A stretch of 64,000 nucleotides of DNA, from NCBI GenBank assembly GCA_964035545.1, contig OZ037769.1, forward strand, positions 1,472,501 through 1,536,500. Reading direction: 5' to 3'. The number at the start of each line of letters is the position of its first letter. Positions within the stretch are counted from its first letter, which is position 1. Origin of the DNA: Bugula neritina. Taxonomy: Eukaryota; Bryozoa; Gymnolaemata; Cheilostomatida; Bugulidae. The translations under genes and the position numbers were made by a program. Below, in pieces: positions 20,401 to 35,400 of the stretch. Under the pieces are notes generated by a model. The model worked only from the letters and a program-made list of their open reading frames with translations, searched no databases and was not told where the DNA came from.

Positions 20401-23400
20401 AAATATTCAACTCAAAAAAGATGAAAATGATAATTTTCAAATTAATTTTTAGCTTCTCATTTGTTCTAAATTTTTGAAAAATTTTGCTGGTATTTAGGCT
20501 ATTTTAATTTTTAATAAATTTGCTACAGTGCATTTAAACAGTTGGACTAAATTCGTGAACATTAGTTAAAATTCTCGAATGCACGACATTTCAAAAATGA
20601 CAATTGGAAAACACCTATTTGGAAAGTGGACAATTAGAAAATGAACAATTGGAAAATAGACATTTGGAAAATAAAAAATATTCAACATGGTCTAGTCCAG
20701 AGGAGGCGTTTCGTATCTGACCGGGTTCAGAAGCTTTTTGTAAATGTGACCAATTTTAAATTAGAACTACTCGGTAACTAATTTTACTTTCATGATAGCC
20801 TAACTGCTTTGGCCATTATATTTATTTTTGAAAGTTTTTTTAGAATTGACTAGATAGCGAACAACCCCTCAGGGCTAGACCGTGTTGAATATTTTTCATT
20901 TTCTAAATGACATTTTCCAAATGTCTATTTTGTAATTGTCCATTTTCCAAATACTTGTTTTGCAATTGTCCTTTTTGAAATGTCGTGTCACCAAAATTCT
21001 CAGCTATATTATAATTTCATAAATACAAAAATATGTCAAATTTTTAGACTTTTCAATGTTTTATGTACTTATTAAGATTTAAATCTATTAAACTATTGGA
21101 CTAAGTCTTTTGAAATTTTGATCACAGTGAATTATTTTTGTATATTGCTTTTAATCATTTATTATAAAATATTTTTCAGCTCCAGCAGAATTTAAACCAA
21201 CCAACTTACAAATAACCAGTGTAACCACAGACTGTGTATCATTCAGTTGGGACTCTCCCTACAGAAGTATTGGGACCTCCTACCAAGTAGGTGTCTGGTA
21301 ATTTGTGTATGTACAGCTTGATAAAAGAGCATGCGTAAGAATCATTGCCTATAGTTCACTGTATTAACAGAAAATTGTACCACATGGTTTTATTATATCA
21401 TTGAATAAATATCTATAGTAGTATTCCAAATAGGTCAATTGAGTATTTTCAGAAAATAATACCTATATTTATACACTTGACTGCTTGTTTTATGTCATAT
21501 ATTATAGATATAAGAAGACAAATGTTTTTTTTAAATGCAGACGCAATGTTTTGCTACTAATTTGACAAGCTGTGATTTGGCATTATAAAAAGTAAACCAC
21601 AGTCATTACTGCTAAAACAAAATGCATAAAAAATAACATTTTGGACAAACTATAACCCTAATTTTAGTTGAAAAAGAAGTGATATAAAGTTAGTTTCCAA
21701 GCTTACATTCAATTTAAAACCTTGTTTATTTCATACACAAGAAAAGTGACCTTTGACCTGTTTACAGTATAGATGTAACAGCACAACCTGGTCTACACCA
21801 ACTACCAACACTGTTGCTGAAGTCTGTGATTTATCTCCCACTGTATCAACAGCATGCAGTGTAAGAGTAGAGAACATGACAGTCACTACAGTATCAGCAC
21901 AGTTACAGTGTTCTGGTTAGTTTTAGTCTCCATCTTCATTAAATTTCAATTCGGTGTCAATATAGTTTAATAATAAAATAGTTGCATTATAAGCATTTTT
22001 TCTTTTGCTTTTATAGAATATCACACATTAGCATAATGTATACACTTTTATATAATAGGACATGACGTAGGAGGTTTGGAAAAACTTGCATTGGAAATTT
22101 TCCTAAAATTGTCTTTTTATTACTTAATGTCTTCTGTTACATATCCAATCTGAATTGAAATATTTATTGTCTGCTGCTTTACAACATCTATTATTTGAAT
22201 TTCATAAATTAAATTTTTCTTTTATAGATTTTGCCAAAACACCTCAAATAAATTTTGCAACTAGTGCACGGACAAAAGTTCGAGAATCCTCAAGATGGCG
22301 CTTTCTGTACACCGTGACTTGGAGTGTAAGTTTTTAGTTAATTTTGAGCAATTATTTTTAAAGATTCCAGATACTTTTATTTTATTAATGCAATTGAAAA
22401 TAACTACATTTTCAATTCTTTGTCACAGCCAAAATATTTATGGTTCATCTATTCCATGGTGCATTAGCTGTATTATATAGAAAAGAAAACCTCCATTTTG
22501 TATTTGAATGTACAATTTGCCTATATGGGTATAATTCATTTGTATTGGCAATTGAAACATAGTTTTGATTTTCACAATTTTGAAGAAGTCATTTTGAGAT
22601 TTTAGTTCTAATGAAAATAGATTAATGTAATAGTAACTAAATGCGCAATGAATAAGTTACATACTATATAAGCTACATTAGTAAATGTTATTTTAACCAA
22701 TAGCATGAAGCTCGGCAATAAATCTATGATAAAAACAACCAATTAGGGCTATTTGATCATTCCTAACCAATCAAAACGAGTAGATCAAGGCTAACTAATC
22801 AGATCTAACCAATCCATAATAATATTTTAATTAGAATTAATTAATTTGCATCAATTAATTAGTATTAATCAATTAGTACTAGTGGTAAAAATTTAACTTG
22901 GTTGTTTGTGGCAAAACTGATTTACAGCAAGAAATTGTGAGCTGAGTAATTGCTAGTTTGAAGTTGGGCAGTCTAATTCTTTGGTTAAAGTTTCTAATCA
23001 GGCTGCCATTGTTTATATAGTAAGGTATTGGTTTCACACATTTTGTAAGTTGCTTTTCCTGGTTGCAAGGCTACTTTGATGCATAAAATGCTATATGCTA
23101 GCTAATTATTACTTTTTGATAGAAAAACAGTGCATGCAGGGATATAAAGTTTAGTAATAATATACTTTATTATTTGGTATCTGATGCTTTAGTGAAAAGG
23201 TATAAAGCAGGTTAACGTTATTTTTACAAAGCTTCTTCAAACATGGTTTTAAAACTCATGAGAAGAAAATTACTAATTTAGAAATAATCAAAGTTTAAAC
23301 AATCTCTACTATGCCTTTTTATAATTTAGGCAAAAAAATTAGGTAAATGAAAAAATTAGCAAAAAGCGTGTGCTCTAAATAAAACATACAGCAAAAAATT

Positions 23401-26400
23401 ATGCTCTTGAAAGAAATGCAACCCAAGCCTACAACCAAACCTTGAAGAGCTTGAGCTATCAATACTTTTTGTTTTAAATGTTTAAACAACAGCATGAGCT
23501 GCAGTATGGGTTCACTTTAATTTAATTGCTTTCAGGTTTAAATAACTATGAAACTAGAACAGCATAAATGGCTCTAAATGCACATTATAGGTAGATATGC
23601 TCAAATACCACAGCATGTTCTGTTACTCATTTTCACATGTTTGAAATGTGTAAATCATACGCATTATATAATTGCATTCTATGGGCTTCAGTGGTGCATA
23701 CTGCAGGTCTAAGATTCATAAGCTAAAAATTACATTTTAGAGTAACTTAATATTAATTTAAATTGCAAACATATTATTTGGTATTATTTATAAGCCTGCA
23801 GTGCATCTTTAAATAATTTAAAGTTTCAATTGCAGGTTGTCTTACCTCCAGTATCATGTCTGCATTCTTCATACCCGTACGGAGTAGAAGTCAGCTCAAC
23901 TTCTGACTCACCTGCTGACTCTAAAGATTTTTTTTGGTACAATAAAGCCAGCTACTCTGTCTACGGAGATGTAGGGGACACAATTACCGTCACAGTACAA
24001 ATCAGCGACACAAAAAACAGTTTATCTGAACCAATCAGTACAGAAATAGAAGTTAATGGAGAATTACGTAAGTTCTGGTATTTTTTTAACTGGCTTAGCA
24101 AAATTAGCAAATTTTTAGTGCCAACTCTACTTTTACATAATGCACGTAACGCACGTAAACATATTTTCACAATCAAAACACTTATCTTTATTTTGTTATT
24201 TTTGCTATCTACTGCATTTTTATGTGGTTACTAACATGGGATGTATCAGGCTTGCTAGTTTGTTAGAAGTCATAAAATAAATAATTAATAAATAAACTAT
24301 GTTTATTAAATTACCTGAGATACAAAGATGCATGACAGCAATAAGATTAAAAAATAAAGTTATTTAGTTTGAAAATAGCTAAAAAACAAACATATAAATT
24401 ACATAACAATAAATTTATCACCTGAAATAAATGCAAATGCAGCTATGGTTTCACATTTTTATTATACGTAAACATTTCACTTGACATGAAATTATATGAA
24501 TTTAGATATTCTAAAATTATTTTTAGTAAAATCTTAGGCCCAGGCATAAATTAATTTGCTAGTTTGTTTCTTGTCTCTCACAGGTGTGGGGTTTGATAAT
24601 GTGTACTATATAATTTTTTTTTTGTACCTACAGCTCCCCAAACAGCACCAGAAAACTTTCAGTTAACAGCTGCATCTTCTGAGTGTGTCAAGCTGACCTA
24701 TGATAATGTGTCCTATCCTAACGGACCACTAGATGGACTCATATATCAGGTAACACTCAGGAGGTAGTTGGTTGTGTAAATTGTGCACTTTGAACTCCAG
24801 TCCTATTTTACCTGCAACTTGATTAATTAATTATGATATTGTAAATTACTTTTCTCTAAAACAAAAAATTGAAAACTTGCATTTTTTCTCTTAGTCAAGC
24901 TTATAATGATTCAAAGCTAAAGTCATATAAAGCTTTGCCTCTAATAAAGTCTTTTTTAATTAATTCTTTTCATAATAAAAAATCTAAAAAACAATCGGAA
25001 GCCTCTAATTTTTGCTCACAATTCTCAATAGTTTGTTAAATGGTAGTTTTTTAGTTCTCAGAAAACCATAGATAGATATTATTATTCTAAAATTTATTTT
25101 AACCACAAAAATTGATCTTGGTCTTATTTTACTCAACTTTGAATATACTAAATCATTGCTATGAATGTGATGATTATGATTATCACCTATAACTGTAGTA
25201 TATTATAAAATAACTGCCCCCCCCCCCCCCAGGAGAATCGAACCTCAGACTTCCAAGCTAGTGTAGTACACTATATAGGGAGGGTGCTGAAGATTACAAC
25301 CCCATAATATCTTAGATCAAATCATTTATACAGCTAAAACTAAAACAGGTTAAATTCTCTTATCAAAACAGTATACTTGTAAAACGCTTCTGGGAAAATA
25401 TATAAAAAGCAATATATATATATAAATATAATAGCATTAAATATTTAAGTAATTGCTAAAGTGTGCAAGTTTTGTAGTATATTTATATAATTATTACATT
25501 TCATAAGTCATAAACAGTTAAATTATATTCTCATTAGTTTCTTATTTGTTAATGGTTGTTTAACAAATCAACCACATAAAAACTACATAAACGTAATTGT
25601 ACACTATTTTCAAGTATTTCACTAACAATGATGATAATTATTAATGATAATTACTGCATTATCAGCTACCCCCAATATTTATTTCATTTGGAAAAAAATG
25701 TAATATATCTTGAGGTATAAATAAACAGATATAGTTTGTGTTTAGTACAACTGCAATTCTGGTGGTTGGGAGAACATAACAGTTACTAAAGAGGTCTGTG
25801 GGTTTAAACCAAACACTCCGGTAAACTGTGAGATTAGAGCAAGAAGAGAAGATAACTCCGCAGGGAACCAAAACAGTGATACAGCTACAGGCAGCACTAC
25901 CACTTGTGTTGGTAAGTTAGATTGTTGTTTAAAATAATAATCTGATATTTTATATTTCAGTTTGCAACAATACATTATATACAAAGAAAAATAATGTTAA
26001 ATTTAAGTTTTTATAACATTGCAGCACCATTAGACAGCTCAAGTCTTCTGATTGGTTCACCAAGATCCACAACCAACTCGGGTAGAACCAGATGGGAGTA
26101 CACAGTCTCATGGCAGGTAAATTTACTGGATACTTCTCCAACTATGATGCATCTTCATTATTATAATTGCCTTATACAACTTTTTGCCTGCATTTGATGA
26201 GAAAGCTGTTACTTAGAAAATTAAAAAGTATAATTTCTTATACCAACATTTATAACCTACGGAATGTATTTGAAGTTTACACATAACACTTATCAATGTC
26301 AATTGTATACTAATTAAATTATATATTCTTGTATGTTTTATATTAAGATAAATATAGTTAAACCTATATGCTTGTATTTATACTTTAGATTTTACCAACA

Positions 26401-29400
26401 TATCATTGTGATAGAACCAACATAAGATATACTCTCTCAGTTAATGGAGAATCCAAGCTAACAGGTTCACAAGACACAAGCTACAAGCTTTATGCTGATG
26501 GAGATGTCCAAATACAAATAACTCTCTATTTAAGAAGATATAATAATTACTTTGCATATGCATATGCATCTAATACTACCCAAACACCTATTGGCTTAGG
26601 TATGTCCTGAAACTTATTCACTGTGAATTTAAAAAAATGTATCACTCATTTTTATTAAGTAAACTAAATACCAAGTTTAGCAAAATGACAATCAGGTTAA
26701 ATCTTGCAATATACACATGTCTTGAAAAAAAACAGCTATAATTGGCGGCGAAATATATAAAAATATGCATTTTGCAATAACACACTGTTTATATCAGCAC
26801 AATGAAAATGATTCTTTTTTCACATTATATTGCATTCATACGTAGCTGCATCTGATATTCTTAATCAAAAATTCATAAAAGTCCCATAGCTTCTAAGTTT
26901 CATTATTGACCTACTGCAAAGTTTAAGCAAAGAATTTAGATTATGTTGAGCCACTCAATAGATTTCAGTTCTTTATTCTGCTGGTTAAAGATATTCTATG
27001 CCATTCTTCAACTGTTCATAAGACATAAGGCTAGCTACAAAGTATATTCAAATTATTTTGATGGAGAAATATTTTTTTTCTATTTTCAGCTCCTCAAGTA
27101 GCACCAGAAAACTTTAAACTAACAGCTGTATCTCCATACTGTGTTAGTCTGAGTTATGATCCTGTACTCTATCCTAATGGACCAGTAAATGAGACTGTTT
27201 ATCAGGTAATTCACGCTTCAGAAGATAGAACACATTCTATTAAATTAAGTCAAATAGTAGTTTAATATGTCAAACTGTTGATTGATGAATTAGAGGCATT
27301 TCTTATTTCTTTTTATAATATTTGAAGCGAAATAACATTTAAAGTTGCTATATTATAGATGAGTTGTGAGAACAGAGATTGGGTTGACATACCTTCTAAT
27401 AACAAATCATGTGGATACAGTCCGGACCAACAAGTGTCGTGTGACATCAGAGCTACACGAGTGTCTAATACTCCAGGAGCACAGCATAGTCAAACAGCTA
27501 GGGCAGTCAGTATTAGGACACAGTGTGCAGGTGAGTAACATAGCTTCTCATTATCTTGTTGAACCAGCATGTGAAACAAAACTGTAATGATGGTTTATAA
27601 GATAATTTCTTGAATTAACTTTTTTTGCAATTCTTGAATAATATGCATTTAATCTATATCAACATATAAAATAACCTTACAAAAGACATAAGAGGGAGTC
27701 CAAAGTTCATCGTAGATTTCTTTTAGAATATAATATTACAACACTCTTCAATTTTTAACTGATGCTTTTAAAAAACGATGTAACATAATGTAAATGCAGC
27801 AGCTTTGATTTAAAATAAATATAAGTATGTTTGGGAACTGTCAATCAATTTTATATGCAATTAAATTCAAATTATAAATTTGTGTTTTTTTAAAGTATCT
27901 AATAAAAGGTTTTTTAATTCTAAAATAATACAATTGTTTGTTTGATAGCAAAAAAAAATTATATTTAATAAAAATGTCTACCCATCATGTCCAAAATGTG
28001 AACCAATAAAAACTAACTCTCTTGCTAAAATAAAAAACTTTGATCAAGACAGCGTGAAGTTCAACGATCTCTACACTTTAATGATATCTTTACATGCAGT
28101 CCACCCTTTTAATAAACCCTTATTTCTAAATTGTGTTTCTATTTATATTCTTACAGCACCAGCTCTTCCATCTGACCTCTCACATTATATAAGTCAATAT
28201 AAGTACACTCCTGTTGGTGAAAGCAAAGCAAAAGTTCGAGTAATTCTAAATCTTCTTATCAATGTAAGTGAAATTTTACAAATTATCTAAGATACATATT
28301 TTACATTATACCTTTATTCACAACGTTGCTATAATTTTTATTAGAACTGTTGAAGTGACAAGTTTATGTTTTATTGAAAATCTGTAAGCAGTTTAGTAGC
28401 TTTTGCTTAATGTTTTTTTTTAAAGCCAAATATTAGATATATCATATCTTGTATAGACCAACCGCAGGTAAGCATGTATTCATATTACTTTGCAAGCATT
28501 TTATCAAATTCTCTTATAAAAACAAGTAGAAACTTTTGAACCTGATAGTTTTAAACTTTTTAAACATATGCATATATATGTGAGAAAATAATATTCCTAA
28601 TTTCGTGGGTTATAATATATTTCAATAAACATAAAACCATCAAACAATTTATTCCATACATTTTTAGGACATAGTTGCAAACTGCCAAACTATATCAAGT
28701 ATAAAGTACAAGCTGAAAGAGGATAGAGAATATATACCAAATACACAATACATACTAAATCTACTCCCTTTTACTGATTACACTATTGAGGTTAAAGTCA
28801 CAAACAATGCAGACAACCAGACTACAGCTTCCATAACTTTCAGAACCATGACTTTAGGTGAGTTTATGTTCTTATTAAACTATTCTATAATCTGTTGGCG
28901 TAGACCTATGCTTAGAAATTTTTTGTAATAGCTGTTAAGATTGAAGCAGTTTTAATGTTAAAGATTTATCATGAAAGCACATTCTAGCCTAAAGCTGCCA
29001 TTATCTAATGCTTAAAGCACTCGATGAACAACAAAAAACTTACACGCCGATCAACCCATATGTTACGATAATATATAGTTCTTTATTACATATATACTTG
29101 TAATTTTTGAATTGTTTTTTTATCTGCTCTATGTTAGAATTTTAAATGAATCTTGAAACCGAAAGCTATAAATTAAATAGTTTTAAAAATATATAAATTA
29201 GACATACTTTAAGTAAAATTATTATAGATGAAAAATCTTTTTACCAATATTTCATTGTAGAACCCTATGATGCTCCTGTAATAGTGAAAAGTACTGCTCA
29301 TAATACTTCATGTGTATATCTGGAGTGGAAAAAGCCAAACCAACCAAATGGAGTCATTGTTAAGTACAGGGTAAGCTGATTCTTGCATCAGATATTGTAA

Positions 29401-32400
29401 GCTCTCTATTGTGAATAGTTTGTAAATAATAATACACAAGTAATTAGTAAATTCAAGCTGAGTAGAACATTTTATCTTTGTTGATATATGTTGTCTAATG
29501 ATATGATTTGGAAACCTCATTTTAAGCTGTGTTAGCTTTAATATTCTAAAATAAATTGTTGTTTAGCATTTTAGTAATATATACAGCTAACTATAGTTGT
29601 TCATAAAAGATCATTTTTGAACTGAAAATATCTGAAAAGTAGCTTAATGTTTCTGCAGGAGTCTAAATTTAACTTAATATCTATTTATTTGGTTAAATAT
29701 AAAAACAGCCCTAATCTTCTATTACACCCAGTGCATAATAATTTACAATTTTAGCATAGATACTACAAGGAAGACCAAGGTGTGCCCGGTTGGATGGAAC
29801 TGACTCAACCTTCACAAATAAACAATTTCATAGCCTGTGGGTTTGAAGCTGGTGATCTGGTTACATATGAAATTGCAGCAGGGACAAGTGTGGGTTTTGG
29901 ACCTCCGGCTACAGGAGACATCAGAGTAACGTGTGGATGTAAGTCTGTCAGCTGACCAATCATGTAGCTGCTTACTAAACTTTACTGTCTGAAGTATAAA
30001 CATAATATTGATCTAACACAGTATTAAAATAGGAGGTATATTATACATTTGGCAGTAATGTAAAAATTAAGAAAAGCCTGCGTTCTAGATTTTAATGAAG
30101 GAGAAGAAATCATGTTCTCGTGAAACTTTCAGTTTTTGCCCAAACCAAAATTTATTAAGACAATTATTAAAGATAGGCTATTAGAATTTTTATACTACTG
30201 TATCTAAATGTAAGTTAAATGAACTGTTATTTGTAGCCATTAATATTATTTTTCTTATTTTCAAAGTTTTATATATTATAAAATGCTGCGAATATTATTC
30301 ACAAATATTTAATAACTACTGTTGCATTTAATTATGTGCTGCTTTTTCTGTATGTGTTGTGTGTTGTGTGTATATGATTGTGCGTGTGTACATTTGTGGG
30401 TGTGTGCTCTGTGTGTGCATTTTATTTTGTTGTGTGGATGATGGATAATGATGAGACTTGACCTTTTAACATGTTAGACACATGTAATACTGTATATTTT
30501 TAGTGCCAATCATCCCTGAGGTCCAGGCGTCATACGTGACTCAAGAGCTACTAGAAAAACCAAAACATATAATGACTTTGACATGGGAGGTAAGAATGTA
30601 GTTGCGAAATTTAAACACATTTAGAAAAGACATAATCTATAAAGCTCTGTAGTAGACAACCTTCACAGTGTTTGCTTGCTATTACCAAAACTGTTATTTA
30701 TATCTGCAATTAGATATCTACACATTTTTAATCTGACTTGTTATTCTTAAAATTGGTAGAGCAGAATTTTGAATCTCTATTCTTCATGTTTATGATTAAC
30801 ATCATTAGTATTTGCAGAATTTAGTAATGAAAAGGTTTTCTCGATTGAAAATTGTCAAATTACAAAATGTGGTTTAGAAAAAAGCCATTGTAATAAATTT
30901 GATATGTTTTACTACAATAAATACAAAGTGGCTGTTTAGCAAGTTAAAACTTACTGCCAATAATGAGTTGAAATTTTAACCCCAAGATGGCTATTAATAG
31001 AAACATGCATTGAAACTGTAATAAAGCAGAATTTATTGTAGAAAGCCGCTGATGTAAGTATCTAGTTACACTAAACATATTCTAAAACTACATGCGCAAT
31101 ATTATAATATTATAGGAAGCTGAACCTGCTTGCGACAGTATATTGTACTACAATCTAACTGTGAAGCATGGGGAGAAAACTCTGTCTCATGACCAATTTC
31201 TGGAGGAGGAAGGAGAGAAGAGGGAAAAAGTGCTAGATATGATACATCCATACAATAACTACACTATTATACTGGTAGCTGTGAACAACGCCCTCAATCA
31301 GTCTACTCCTGAACCTCAGTATATTCTTACACCTGAATTAGGTGAGTCTAGGGTTATTGTATTACTATTGTATTACTACTGTATTACTACTATATTACAA
31401 CTGTATTACTACTGTATTACTACTATATTACTACTGTATTACTACTATATTACTACTGTATTACTACTGTATTACTACTGTATTACTACTATATTACTAC
31501 TGTATTACTACTATATTACTACTGTATTACTACTGTATTACTACTATATTACTACTGTATTACTACTATATTACTACTGTATTACTACTATATTACTACT
31601 GTATTACTACTATATTACTACTGTATTTCTACTGTATTTCTACTGTATTACTACTGTATTATTACTGTATTAATATTGTACTACTACTGTATTATTACTG
31701 TATTACTACTATATTACTACTGTATTACTACTGTATTACTACTGTATTACTAATGTATTACTATTGTATTACTATTGTATTACTATATTATATTTTACGT
31801 TATATGATGATATTTAATGTTGAATAATATGTTGAAAATCAAACATATGATAAAAGTTACTCCATGAAGAAAAAGCTTATCATCTGATGAAATAATTTAG
31901 TTCGTTGTCTAAGTGAACAGTTACTCAAGATAAAGAGTTAATTATGCTTTTAGAATCTTCAACACAAAGTATGTGCTACCATATGCCTCATGTTCAAAAC
32001 TTCCTACTGAGCAAATAAAAAATTTGATACAATCCATATAATTTTGGCTGAACAATGTTTTTTTAATGACAAGAAACGATGCAAAATTTAGTTATGCTAA
32101 TACTTGACTCACTATAAGCATTAATTTATTTGTGTGTCATTGAAGCTCCATATGACGGGCCAGGACTATCTGTAGAAGTCAATTCTTCTTGTGTAACTCT
32201 GTCACTCCGAAGTCCTTTGGAACCAAATGGTGTTATCCTCTCCTACTCGGTATATGAATATTATAGCTTACCATTATCTGCTTACATATATAATAGTATC
32301 TGCTTACATATTAAACATTATATACATATATGTAGCTTGTAAGTGTTCACATGACAGGAGTTTCCTGCTGTGTTGAAGGAAATAATTGTTCCTGATTAAT

Positions 32401-35400
32401 CTGTCAGTCAAACTGAGTGTAACACATTTTTGAAAGGCCAGATTCTTAAGTCTATGAACTGATTAGTGTTGCAGTTACTGTTTAACCTACTCTTTCAAAG
32501 TTTCATCATAAATAACATGCCTGGAATTTACCCTTGTGAAATAACTTCACACGGAATTAATAATTTATGTTATGAGTCTGTTTTCTGTTATAGTATAATT
32601 GTGGCTATGCCAATACCACAGCAAGGGAGTATCAAACTGAGAATGCAGATGAACAGTCTAAAACCATGTGTGGGTTTCCATCAGCTGAGAAAATAGTGTG
32701 CGGTGCTACAGCTGCAAACAGTGCAGGGGATAGTCCTGTTACAACAAAGATTGGTTACACTGAAATAGCCAGTTAGTATTCTTTCATTCCCGTACAATAC
32801 AGAAATAATTAGAATTTACGTAAGAATATAATATTTATTTATTTATAGCGCCCAGGTTTCTTATTGCATTATGTTAAGTTTAGTTGGCAAATGCAATCCA
32901 TTGATGCAGAGTAATGTTTTAAAGTTTCTAGCTACTTGAAAAAGAAAAATATTTGGTTTAAGCTCTAAGTGTGTGACTTGTGACTTTATAAAATAATAAT
33001 TTGAAAAATTTCAGAAGAAAGTAAAACCTCACATAGCTGCGATATGTTGTAAGAAAAGCTAAAGTTTATAAAATTATATATGAAGTCACAAACTTGTTAG
33101 AAATACACAATTGTCTATCAGTTTTATACACTTGAATGTATCTGATTACTTTTGTTGATAATTCTAGTAAGCAGTTCCACACTGGCTGAGCTACCTGGTA
33201 AAAGGAACTCTGGGAAAACTGTATCAGTCACCTTACATAAAGTGGATATAGGAAGCAAGGAGGCGAGGTATTATAATGTTCTGTACAGCAAACTGCAAAC
33301 ATGAATAGTTTGCTGGAATTAAAATGTAAACCCCTGTTTCATGCATCAATATACTACATGAAAGATTAAAAAAATATTTTATAGGTGATACTTGTGATAC
33401 TTGCCTAGGCTATTATTAGACAAATAATTTATTACATGACTAGATAAGAAAATTATAATAAAAGTAATATTAAAAAAGGATTATGTCAATCTTTTGAAAA
33501 ATTTTAAAAATTTGTTTACCAATAATTTATTTTCAACTTTTTATCAGACCCACAAAGTTTATTCGTTGTTTTACTTTGTAGTTCTTATCTGCTAATAATT
33601 GAACCGGAAGCTCCTCCAGACGGGAGTCGCAAGAAACGAGCAGCTGGTGAAAGCTCAGGATGTGACTTAACCGACTTGACCGCACTCTCGGGCTGCTACA
33701 TAACAGCCGAACTGAATAACTCATTCTTCAGCGATGGTGACAGCCAGGTCTTTGAAGTTGGAGACGGTGAAACTCACGGTGGCTATCTCAATGAGCCCCT
33801 TACACCTGGTTCCAACTACAAACTGCATCAAGGAGTCACGGTTAAGCTCCCAGTACGTCACAAGTCATATTCATGAACATCTTATGTCACATTTCTGGTT
33901 TGAAAAAACTTGCCAGGAAAAATTATTATCCTTGTTATTTTTATCAATATTAAATTGTTTAGAAAAAACCATTAAAAATAGTAACAAACAGTAATAAGTA
34001 TTTTTCTATATTATTCGTTGTTAGATATAAATTATTTTTCTAAATTTTATTGTAGGATGGGACAAGTCTGCACAAGTTCTTGGAACCTGTCTCTTTCTTT
34101 CTGCGTAAGTATGACAAGTGATGCAAGCAGGAAGTGCACACAATTCCACAAAACTACTCCATGTGTAATATAACTGTCAGGAAAATGCAGCACTTTGTTG
34201 ATCTACTCAGCAATGATAAACCTTACTAATGCACATTAATTCCTTCATAAACTTGCCTAATTTCTTTTAAAATGTAGACAAAAACTATATATTTCAGTGT
34301 CTTAGTAAACAAAAATAAAAAGCAAATGCAAACAAAAACTTAAATGCTGTTCAAAGTCTTTTTAATTTGTGTACTTAACATACAGATCTGCAAAAGGTGT
34401 AAATAGGCACCCCGATAAAGCAAAGAATACTGCAGCAAAATTTATGAATTATCACTTATGCTTTAAATTGCAAATGTGTGATCTGTAAAATAATTAATAC
34501 ATGCCTCTAAATTAAGCAAAATATTTATTATATTCTATAGTTGCGAGTTACAACAGTTTTGCAGGAGCTAAATTGAAAAGAAAACTAGATCAAATTTTTG
34601 TCATTTTAAAAAAAATCTTTGAGTCTGTCAATATTTTAGATCCTTCATGTGACCAGATGTGTATGATAGCTATCGCAGTATCACTATCCATACTGGTGGT
34701 TGTGGTTGCCGTGGTGATATTTATTTTCATGAAAAGGTAATGCTGCTTCATGGGGTAGAATTGCTTAGATGTTTAGTGTTTTTAAAATTCATAATTATTT
34801 GACAAATGTAACTTAACTTTCACCTCACTTGTGTAAAATCACGAATAAATAATGTATAATTGCTATAAAGTATGACATTACATATATAATTGTTAGGTGA
34901 TAAATATATTTTATATTTTTACTTTTGGTATAACTGTTATAAATTGTACAATATATAAACATTATACATTCTAAAATATATACATATATTATATTATGCT
35001 TTATTATAATTGAAGACGTCAAAATAACAAGCGGTTGAATTCAGCAAACAACAACATTTCTCTCAAACCTGTGCGGCCAACAGTCTCTTCACCAGAAATT
35101 GAGTCCCTGGTCAGGGCAGGTGAGTGTAGAACTCATTGAGGTACTTTGTAGCAAAGCATAATATTTTTTATACTCTATACTATTACTATATTCTATGTAG
35201 CAGTAATACCATACTCTTTATAAAACACTATATAGTAATACTATACTCTGTATAATACACTACACAGTAATACTATACTCTGTATAAAACACTATACAGT
35301 AATACTATGCTCTGTATAATACACTATACAGTAAAACTATACTCTGTATAATACACTATACAGTAATACTATGCTCTGTTTAAAAACTCTTTTGTTCTTT

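Larger units (their letters stand above)
21180..33852 (+). other. Gene B FN3-like array (ten domains)
   Basis: Domains alternate between two subtypes. Type I has P-x-NF-LTA-S-CV-L-Y and a YPNGP turn followed by YNC. Type II has a WEYTVSW strand followed by an R-YT-L strand. Each domain is encoded by two exons joined at phase 0, and domains meet at phase 1, so modules can be duplicated without breaking the frame. Five such pairs can be counted, the last type II being the juxtamembrane domain with GGYLNEPLTPGSNY, familiar from RPTP ectodomains. Such arrays serve adhesion or ligand binding. Assignment as FN3 rests on pattern and exon phases, not on a profile search. Confidence 0.7.

Noticed and set aside
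31342-31827. Long hydrophobic frame (Tyr-Leu-Ile-Thr repeats)
   Set aside because: It is a stop-free minisatellite in the intron after a gene B exon, with no independent start or conservation signal.
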